A DNA stretch of 64,000 nucleotides from Chromobotia macracanthus. Taxonomy: Eukaryota > Chordata > Actinopteri > Cypriniformes > Botiidae. Numbering within the stretch: position 1 is the stretch's first letter; each line of letters opens with the position of its first letter. The notes beneath the pieces are model-generated. The model did not search any database. It saw only the letters and a program-made list of their open reading frames with translations, and was not told the origin of the DNA. Of this stretch, positions 50,787 to 61,100 are shown piece by piece. The stretch lies in the NCBI GenBank assembly GCA_036877525.1, contig JAZGTH010000087.1, positions 2,772,001 through 2,836,000 of the forward strand. Reading direction: 5' to 3'. A program made the position numbers and the translations under genes.

Positions 50787-51758
50787 TGCGTGTAAATAAA
50801 TTTCAGAAAGACTGTTTTATACGGAAAAGATAAAAACATGCAAAAATCCTTTTGTCTGTAGTCCAAATTATACATGTACAAGTTCTTCTTCACGTCCTGT
50901 TCTTTTTCGTAGACTACATCAAAAGAGGAAAAACAAAACAAAAACTATGTACACACCATTTAATTTACAGTGGAGTAAAAAATGAACGAATGCCAGGCAT
51001 GAAAGAATACCAGGATGACTAAGGCAGATGACATTTGAAAAACAGAATGTTTTCATTTGCAAAATCACTTCAGAAAATGTAAAGAGAAAATGAACATAAC
51101 AGATTTCTGCTACCAAATAATAATTATGATACTTGTTTCTCATTTGCAATTGGCTGCATAAGTTAACGTTTTGGTGGAAAAATTATGGATATAAAAAAGG
51201 AAATCAAACATAAACAACAAATTGAAATCTATTTTCTAGCATATTGTACAAAGCTGTTCTCTCTAAGCGTTCCCATTCTCCCAAAGTCTTCGTTTTGATA
51301 CGTGACGCGAACGAACGGCGCGGTGGTGAGAAACGCAAACAAAAGCGTGTAGTAGCATAAACATCATAAACGGGCTCACGACAAAAACACTCCAAAACTC
51401 TGAGCCATCAAAGCCATTGAACAGAAAAACAACATCAGATCAAATAAACAAAGACTGAAAAAAAGAAAGAAAAATGTAAAAACAAAAAATGTACAAAAAG
51501 GCACGTAATATCCCAGTGCTTCTGTACTGTGAGATTCAAGTGTAACTTAGCATTCATTTAAACATCCTTCAAGTGTTCCTTCAGAAAATTAGTACCGTTA
51601 ATCCTTCAAACTTAGACGAAAAAATCCTGGGCTAAACCGAAACTAGTCACATTTCCTTCAATAGACCCCCTCTATCTTTATCAGAGGGCCTTGGAGAGAC
51701 CTGGTTTTGTTGCCATGGTGATCTTCCTTTCACTTTCCTTTCTCTTGCTTTCTGTGTC

Positions 51759-51764
51759 TTTATT
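51759..51764 (-). terminator. candidate proximal poly(A) signal
   Basis: AATAAA on the minus strand about 160 nt after the cdh2 stop codon. The hexamer is present but it is unknown whether it is used. Confidence 0.2.
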
Positions 51765-51923
51765 CTCTCTAGGGTATATTGGTTTCTTCATTGTTTTGTT
51801 TCTGCAAACTGTCCACATCCCGCAATAAAAAAAAAGTGCCACACTGTTTTTTTGATGTTGTTTTCTTTTAATTTTCTCCGTCCTCCTTCGTCTCTTTCTG
51901 TGGTCCTGCGGTGATGGCGTGAG

Positions 51924-52130
51924 CTAGTCGTCGTTGCCTCCGTACATGTCGGCGAGTTTGCGGAAGCGGGGGCCCCAGTCGTTGAGGTAGTCATAGTCCT
52001 GATCACCTCCACTGCTGGAGGAATGAAGAGAGCTCAGTGATCCGGCTGTGGAGCCACTGCCCTCGTAGTCGAAGACCAGCAGGGAGTCGTACGGAGGGGC
52101 CGTGGGATCAGTGTCGGCTGCCTTTAGACC
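51924..52130 (-). CDS. cdh2: cdh2 exon 16: beta-catenin binding domain and stop
   Basis: 207 nt, 68 codons plus TAG. Acceptor CCCTCAG. Encodes GLKAADTDPTAPPYDSLLVF, the serine-rich GSLSSLHSSSSGGDQDYDYL and the C-terminus LADMYGGNDD. The Asp/Glu- and Ser-rich stretch is the beta-catenin binding segment, with serines that casein kinases phosphorylate in known cadherins. AADTDP and SSLHSS differ from the usual AADNDP and SSLNSS. Confidence 0.97.
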   Translation of the reverse strand, partial: GLKAADTDPTAPPYDSLLVFDYEGSGSTAGSLSSLHSSSSGGDQDYDYLNDWGPRFRKLADMYGGNDD

Positions 52131-55100
52131 CTGAGGGACATGAGGAGACACAACGGATGTGATTTATTATAGAATCATTTAATTCCGGCAAACACAGCAT
52201 TGAAACAGTACAAGCACTGTCTTGCTGAATAACTAAAATGTAGGAGTTATGTTCCTGCAGCTCAATTAGCAGAGCATTGCATTAGAAGCACCAAGGTCAT
52301 GGGTTTGAGTCCCAGGGAACACATGTACTGATAAAAAATGTATACTCTGAATGCACTGTAAACTGCTTTGGATAAAAACATCTGCCAGCTGCATAAACAT
52401 TTTCTATTCCTGTCAGAGGTATCGGTACAAAGTGAATATGTACTGTATTCACCGGTTATGTATTGTGTACCGACCTTGTCTTTTTTACAGTATCATGAGT
52501 ACCAACTCAGTTTGGTACTCGTGTGCTCTGACTGACAGTTGGCTGCGTGCTGTCTTTTCTTTGAAGAGTGCTCGAGGTAATGCCAACTTGCGCTTGAATG
52601 ATCACACACACTTCAAAACTCGGTCAAAATGGTGAGTTTATTAAGGTAAACACAGTCAGTTATATCTTAAGTGACTGAAAACAGAAGAGGGAAAAACGAG
52701 TTTGTCAAAATATTGTGTCTGTGCATTAGATTTTAAAGTGTAAATTCATCTGCTAATAGACCTACAGATGTTAATCATGTTATTAATATTATTAATACAA
52801 CATTACTGGTGAGAAAAATTAACACCTCTCACTGCTCATGTCACGGCAGCAGCCACTGTTTGTATTGTACTTGTGTTGTTTTGTTACTGACTGTTTACTT
52901 ATCGCTTCAACTTAAATTAAAATGTCTTTTTTAAAATATTGTACTAAAGTCATTTTTTTGCTGTGATATCCTAACTGCTATTGAGAATTATGAGATTAAT
53001 ACTGACTATTGAATTTTTTGCAATAGTGAGAACCCTTCCCAAACCAATTAATTTTCTTTCTCTCAAAAGCGTGCTGATTATGTGCTATATGTTAGAAGAG
53101 GGGGATGAAGAGGAGAAAATGAAATGGCAAAAGGAGGAGGAGGGAAAGTGGGTGGAGATGAAAGCAGAAAAGGATTGGGGTCGCCGTGCCAACAGATGCT
53201 GGGTTGCGAAACGGGCGAAAGCATTTCTAAGTAGCGCAGTTGAGGAATCAGCACAGCTAAGCGCAGGCACTGAAAGATTGCTCAATTACACATCAGCACA
53301 CAGAACACTTGGTCCAGTCGGTGGATTAGGGCTGTTTTAGCACAGAGACAAGTACGAGTGACAAGAGGAGGAGAGCGAAAATGGTAGACATGAAACTAAA
53401 AAGAGTGTGATGGATAAACAATGCAATACTGACAAACATTTTACAGACACGACACATAGAAAATGACTGTTTCAAACCTAGTAAATTCATGTTTATATAG
53501 ACTGGTCTTTTCAGCAGGGTTTTAAAACAGTCACATTCCACAAATAAAGTTCTGGGGTTAACACTGTCCAGACTGAACCCTGACATAGACTAAACATGCT
53601 ATAGACATCCACTTGACATGAATCTGTACGCTGAATCCTACATTCGCCTGTCCAAACAAATCTTTCAATAGACAAAACGACTATAAACACAACTCAGCTT
53701 TCCGCTCAGATTCACTAAAAGCCAATATTACTCTGTATAAACTTGACTCGTAAGTGACAGTCTTTGCCAACGCTGCAGTGTAATGCTATAAAAACAGAAA
53801 GAAAAATCCTAACTGACATTTTTCTTTAAAACACAGATCGCTCAGACAGATTGGCGTTGGCTTCTACAAAGCCTGCCTGTCTTTTAAGCCAGGCTGCTTA
53901 CATTTAGCAGCAATGTTTAATTCATTACCTGATTTAAGCAGTTTCTCGCTAATCTCACACTGCTTTGAATCCGGTATTGCTGCTCAAAGCCTGTGAGATC
54001 TGCATGTGTGCGGATGTGTGTGTAGTCGGTGTGTGGGAGAGAGAATATCCACAAACTGTAGCTGGAAATATTGAATCCCTAAGCCTGGCTAATGACCGAG
54101 AAGCTAAAAGGACTTCGGTCCAATTAACCAATCAATCACCATTAAGTCTTATCACTGGTGCCATCCAGTCATTTTGTATGGCGAGACTTTGGACGGCAGG
54201 ACACGAGTGCTGTGTACCTCGTGGATGAACTCTCCTATGTCTCCGGGGTGGGGCGCGGCCGAGCGGAGGGGATAGTTGGGCTCGGGGTGCATCGGCCGCT
54301 CATCCAGACGCCGGATCCCGACGGGCTTGATCATGTCTGGCTCCAGAGTATCGGGCTGCTGCAGCTGACTAAGATCATAGTCCTACAGAAGACAGAGAGA
54401 GAGGAGACAAACACAGACAGGGTTAGTGCTCTGCTAAAAACAACATGCATGAAGAAGGAAGATTAGTGACATTAGTGCTTTCATTTTAATTTGGTTTGAT
54501 TCATCTGAGCAACTAGGTTTACCGTGTTGTACTTGCGGGACACATTTGTTCCTGGAAATTGGCTACATCTGACAAAACCTCTCTTTGGGGACATTTGGGA
54601 ACGTCCTCATTTTGGAAAGATGATTCATGAATAAATTGTGTTTCTAAAATTGGTTTCTATTTCTGAGGCCTTGCACTGGGTGGTTCCGCCCACAATTCTC
54701 ATTGGTCCAAAAACCTGCTCCTCATAACTGTGCATTAATTATCTATTCTGATTGGTTGTTACCATATTGCTGTGAACGTGTATCTGTGGGTCAGGTTTTT
54801 TTTTGTTATATTGTGAGCACCAGCCAACATTGTCAACAGTGAGCAAAAAACGAGGACTTATTAAACTAAATGTCTTATTGAAAATGTAAAAAGGTTTCTG
54901 TATAGATTAAGCTATAAGATTAGAAGAAATTAACATTGGCTCAGTGAAGAAACAACAGATGAAAAAAGAAAGTCCTCAACATGATAAAAAACGTGTGTGT
55001 GCTTTAACATGCTTTAAACAAGCTAACTGTGAAGCTCATTGAGCGAATGTGTGTGTGTGTTTCAGAGCAGCAGCAGGGACAGGAAGTGTGTGTACCTGGT

Positions 55101-58100
55101 CTTCCTCTCCCCCGCCTTCCTCATCGTATTTGAGAATGTTGTCTCGCACGTCGTCCTCCGGGTCGATCAGCAGCTGCTTGGCCTGTCTCTCTTTATCTCG
55201 TCTCTTCATCCACATCACAAACATCAACACCAGCACTGCAGAGAGAGAGAGACAGGCGGCGAGAGAGAAAGACAGACCGTGAGAGAGATCAATATAAAAG
55301 GAGTGAAATGGCTTGAGATCGCACCTCTAAAGTCATTTTTATTTTCTGCGCCATTAGAAGCACCAAATGGAACTGATATCTGGCTGAGAGGCCAAACTGA
55401 GCCAAACGTAACACCACTCTCATATATGCGCAATATATTCACAATCATTTTAACATGTTTTTTTTATTTTGCTATTAGATTTCATTTAGACTGTGCCATT
55501 AGACTGACAGTGATACTTCCCTGTCTGGAAAAAATAAGACTTTTTTAATATAATTGAAAACTTTCTTTAATATAATTACTGTAAAGCTGTTTTGACACAA
55601 TCTGTATTGAATAAAATGTTATATAAATAAAGGTGGCTTGACTAATGTTCCTTTTAATACTCTTTGAAACGTAAAACTGAATTAGAATTGGTAAGTGGGA
55701 TTCATTTTTGTGAATTGGTTCAAAGTATTTCAACAAATTGATTTAAAACCCTGCTTCAGTAAAAAAGAGTGCAAAAAATATGGCTTGATTTTCACTTTGA
55801 ATCTACTTGTCAATGGCAAAAAAAAAAAAAATATGAGCAAATACTAAAATATTAAGAAACATATCAGTCAAACAGCTGAAAATGTCAGGATATTTTTGCA
55901 AATCTGCTATTGCTAGTCATGTAGAAATGACATACGTCTCCTATAGATTTGAAAAGATGTCTGCCAGAAATGTTACCAACTGACAAAACTACACAGAAGA
56001 CACAAACTAGACCCAGAGTGTATGTGTGTCTTACCAAGCAAAATGATGATGCAGATGAGTATGGCTATGATGGCCCCAGTGCCCAGCCCAGCGGCCATAA
56101 TGCGTTCCATGTCCACGCAGTCGCCATGGTGATCGCACTGGCACACTTTGACCCGCAGGAAAGTTGTGTTGGACATGGGCAGGTTGCCAGAGTCTGTGAT
56201 ACTAATCGGCACCTCGTATATCCCACTTTCCAGATAACTAATCTTGAGACTCAATTGAGCATGATCACCTACAAACCAACCACGAATACAACAAAACCTC
56301 AGTGGTAACAGACACATCAAATTCAAAAAGGTTAATCGCAGTAAACCCAGTGACATACCACTGATTCGAGTCAGGGTCCAGTTTCTGCGGATGTCAGAGG
56401 GGCGGCTGGGCAGGTCGAAGGCGTAGGGCCCAGCGTTGGGGTTCAGATCTCCATCCACTGCTGTGATGTTGATGGCATTGGGCTCCGGGCGCTCACAAAC
56501 TTCTGCTTCCTGAGGGAAGACTCGAGGAGCGTTGTCATTTATGTCTAACAGGTAAATCTGCAGAGTTCCTGTTCCACTCGCAGGTGGAATACCTGTGGAG
56601 ACACCAAAAGAGGAAGTCAATACAAGCCTAGTTACGTGCGGTCGGACATTTGAACACCTGGTCCATGTTGCGGACAACCCTGGCCAAGAACCACCCAGTT
56701 GGCTGAATGACAGTGAATTACCGTTTATTATTAAAAGCAGAATATCGATGTGTGCTCAGGATATCTCATCTACGTTTACTAACTGCCTCAGACAAAACAA
56801 AAATGAGGCGTTTGTCACAGCCTGATAATGTAAACACAGCTTTCTTTCCCGGCAGGCTGATAAAAAAGCTCTATACCTAGACTCCCGGAAATTGTGTTGC
56901 AGCTAGCCAATCAGATTGGAACTGTTGATTTTAGTCAGCTCTTGACATTTTTATGTGCTATATACATAATGACCCTGAGCAGTTGGTAGATTTGTTGTCT
57001 GAGCCTAAAGCAAACACATGAAAACAATAAAGATAACTATAGCAGTTAAGAATGTTAAGTTCCTCTCATCTGGTTTGCCAGACATGTGATTATATAAATC
57101 ATAAGGCAGCCTTTGTATTATGTACTCATACGTTCTCTGCTGTGAAGACCAGTATAACTTGTCACCAGCGTATGCTTGTTTTTTTCTATGTGTTTTGAAC
57201 CAGCACGACTCTCTTGCTATTCCAGCTTCACTGAAATGAAATGCTGGTTGACCAGCTTTACCAGTCAAATGTTTCTAGGGCACTACATGGCTACGCTGGT
57301 CCACCAGCACCAAACCAGCCCGAAAAAGCATGAAACATAATACCGGGCGAAGTATTACGTTCTTATATGTAGGGTCAGTCAACCCGCCGCAGACTGCAAA
57401 CAGAAGCTTATGTAACCACCCCAGACTGGACGCTCACTGCTGGAGCTGTTACAGTTTGAGCGAGAGTGAAAAGACCAACTTCACTGATCTACAAACAAAG
57501 AGCTGCTAAAAGACAAGCAGGTATGTGCTGCGTGCTTACGGAGCTGCAGTCGTTCATTCTGCTCCCACAATCGTTTGCGGGAGATTGTTTTTATCCGTTC
57601 CGGCCTTGAAAACAACTTAATCAAGTACGAATAAGTATCCTTTAATTTATTGAATCAGTTGCAGGAATCAGCATTGAACTGGATGCTGAAAGAACTCTTA
57701 GCAGAAAAGGGAGCCAATCAGCACCACACTGCCACTAATGCACAAAGATTCTGCTTAACTGAGTGTTTCTGGGGACACGCTTTCAGATTTACAGCGCGTG
57801 TGTTAGAGAGGGAGTTTGTTTCGCAGCTAGGATATGCAGGGAATGTTAAACACAGCAGCAGAATAGAGGCTAGCAGACCTCTGAAGACTCATTCACACAG
57901 AGAGCTGTGCATGTGTGTGTTTTAGAGAGAGAGAGAGAGAACCAAAGAAAGAGCAACCAAGTGAAAATGAGCACATTTATACACAGGCATTTATAGTAAC
58001 TTGCATATGTTCATTAACATATGGATGTCTGTATATGGAGTCGGTTTGGTTCTAATTCCTTTACAATCAATGTAAAAATCAATTAAGTTAGTTAAAATCA

Positions 58101-61100
58101 ATGGATTCACTCACCCGTCCCTGAATCTGTAAAGAATTACAGCCGAGACAGATTCTGCATGTACCCTTATTTACATACATGAACACGGTTCCTCTCCACT
58201 CACCGTTGTCAGAGGCCATAAATGTGGCGTTGTAGAGGTTGTTTCTGACATAAGGAGATTCTCGGTCCAGAACAGCAATGGTAGAAATTCTTCCACTATT
58301 GGGGTCGATCTCCAGCCAGTTGGCAGGATCAAACAACTTAGAGTACCTTTAAAACACAAACAGATGGTTTAAGTTCACTTTTTATATACTGACTACTACA
58401 GAGGCATCATCTTGTGAAACACCATGGCTGGCTATGAAAAGCCTCAATACTACTACTCCAAACTTCATGCAAACAATCAGCAGTATACAAAAGGGCATAT
58501 TGTGTTGGGTACATTAGCCACAATGCAATGTACTCGACATTCCAATTGCAGTGTGATGGATGAAACAGAACTAATATCAGACACCATATTTAATGCACTG
58601 CAAAATGTTTAAATGTTATAACACAAAATTTAATTAAAAATGCAAATGAACCAATTTCGCCCCTAAGATGATTGATGGTTGTCTGTTAAAATGACAGCTG
58701 GGCCACGTGTGGACATGGATGTGTGTGTGGTTTTATACCTAATACTTTGCTGCATGTATCTGTCTGGATCGTGTGCAGTAAAAGTAGTTAGCATCGACCA
58801 CTGTGGAAGACCCTCCTCCAGTTTGATCTGTTTGGGGTTGGGGTCAAAGTTTGGGCTTTCGTTTACGTCGATGACACGTATGGACACCGTGGCGGTCGAC
58901 TGGCGCGTGCGGTGGATTCCGCTCACCAGTGGCACCTCATTTTCAGCCACGACAGTCAGCATGAACGATCGATTCATCTCAAAATCAATTGGCTGTACAC
59001 AAGAACACACACACAATCAAGTTAATGTAGCTGCACAATCTGTTAGGCAAAATAATCCAAATTTACAATAAATGGCTCTTGTTGCAATTAAACTCACAGA
59101 GGAAAATGTTTGAATAATAATTAATGAATGACTCATTCTCAATTAAGAGACATATAAACCATTAAGTCAGCTGAACAGCAGGTGGAAGCCGTTTCCATGG
59201 AGACAGTCTTTTGCTCTGTATTTGAACCCATGCCTATGGGACTATCAGAGCTTCTAGAAAATAGCAATACGTCTCCATAACACTGTAAATACAGAGACCC
59301 CAAATCCACATTCACATTTGCAAAATGCTTGCTTAAGTCCCATCTAATGCCTGAATGTCATTGCATTGATGACAAAACATTAAAGCAAACGGAATCTGTA
59401 AGCCTTTTATTAGAAGTACATACTTCGGTGTACATACTTCTTTGGGGCTCTGTATGTCTTGTTACCTTGACGACAGTGACAAGCCCTTCATTGGTAATGG
59501 GGTCGGTGGGGATGGAAAAGCGTCCGGTTGGATCCCCAGATATGATCCGGTAAACAGCGTTCCAGGCCGGAGTTCCAGGTTCATCTTTGTCTGTCACGGT
59601 AAGATTGGCCACTATCACATTCACACGGTTCTCTGGGACCTCGCCGTGAAACTACAGAGAGATGCAGAGATCGATTTTCAGCAAAGATGGCTTTTCACCA
59701 GACAAGTGTTTAAGTGAGTGTGTGTGCTGCTTACAGTCTCCCGGGTGAACTCTGGAGGGTTGTCATTCACATCCAGCAAGCGTATGACAGCGGTGCCTGT
59801 GTTGGACAAGCCGTATGTGGGGTTTCCTTCCATATCAGTAGCTTGAATAATCAGAGTGTACTGCGGCACCTTCTGCTCGTCATTGAGAAACAGGAGTTGG
59901 AAACACACGACAGACCACCCAGGAATGAAACAGTGTACCATGTCTGCATTCACACAGTCAATGTTTGGGATTGATATCCATGTTTACTAACAGGTGTGAC
60001 TCTGGAATGGTTCCGTTTATACCACATTTTACAGCAATACATCACATCTTACACAACTGACACAATGTTATTTTATAAACACGTCAACTGGGGCACAGGT
60101 TTATTCTGCAAATGTGCATGTGCAGGGAAGTTCTTGCATTGTGTACCGTTTCATTTAGACAGCAAAGGATACCAAACTCAATATCAAAATTAGATTTTTT
60201 TTTTAAGGAAGTCACTTCTGTTATAAAACATAGTCATCACTCTCGTTCTTAACTAAACTATGTGTGAACAGATCTGAACAGGACTGTTTATCACATTTAG
60301 CAACTGTGTGAACATAACCAGTATTTTTGTTTATTTTTGACATCACAGTTGCACACTTCTTCATACCTCTCGGTCCAGGCCGGCAGCGACAGTTATGATT
60401 TTGCCGGTCTTGTTGTTGATGGTGAACATGTTGGAGGAGGGGCTCTCTGGGGTCTGGGAGAGGATCTTGTATCTAAGCATGCCATTGGCTGTATTTGGGT
60501 CATCTTTATCTTGGGCGGTCACGGTCATCACAAAAGTACCTACAGTCCAACAATAAATGTCAACTTCCTCTCACAGAAACTGAAAAATGTGTCAACGTTT
60601 CACAAAAATTGTAATAAATGTGCACACATCTGTACCTGGTTTGGCGCCCTCATCCACGGTTCCGTTCCAGATCTGATGCGTGAACTCGGGCCTGTTGTCG
60701 TTCATGTCAATGACGTTGATGATGATGTCGATGGGGTTCTCCATCTGGTTCCCGTTAATGTCCACGGCATGAGCGCGTAGCTGAGGACACATGCACCCAC
60801 ACGCATGATTAATATTTGCATAAAACCCTGTGAAAACTCTTCAGGAAAACAAAAGCTACAAAAACAAACACTCAAGTCAGCATTCGAGCAGCTATCCAAA
60901 CAACAATTTTCACGAACATGGTGCTGATTCTCGTGCTTGCCCTGTAAAACCTGTCTCCTGCATTTCCACTGCCTTGACAGCTGAACGATGAAGTAACTGA
61001 CCGCTACGACATAACCAACCCACAAAAAACATGTCGCATTGCAGGCTTAGTTAACAAGGTACGCAAGTATTGAGAGCATATTAACATCCAGAGTAATCTT

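Larger units (their letters stand above)
50105..51923 (-). other. cdh2: probable cdh2 3' untranslated region
   Basis: About 1.8 kb follows the stop codon with no protein-like reading frame. The far end is set by the AATAAA near 50125. The region contains an ATTTATTTA AU-rich motif (50793-50801), a CpG-dense patch (51300-51325) and short (CA) runs. Earlier AATAAA hexamers at 51759-51764 and 50781-50786 mean the true 3' end could be shorter. The extent is inferred; no transcript data were available. Confidence 0.5.

Noticed and set aside
55973..56308. Plus-strand frames over cdh2 exons, including 55949-56308 and 60337-60780
   Set aside because: Antisense shadows of conserved minus-strand exons. 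The minus strand explains the coding pattern.
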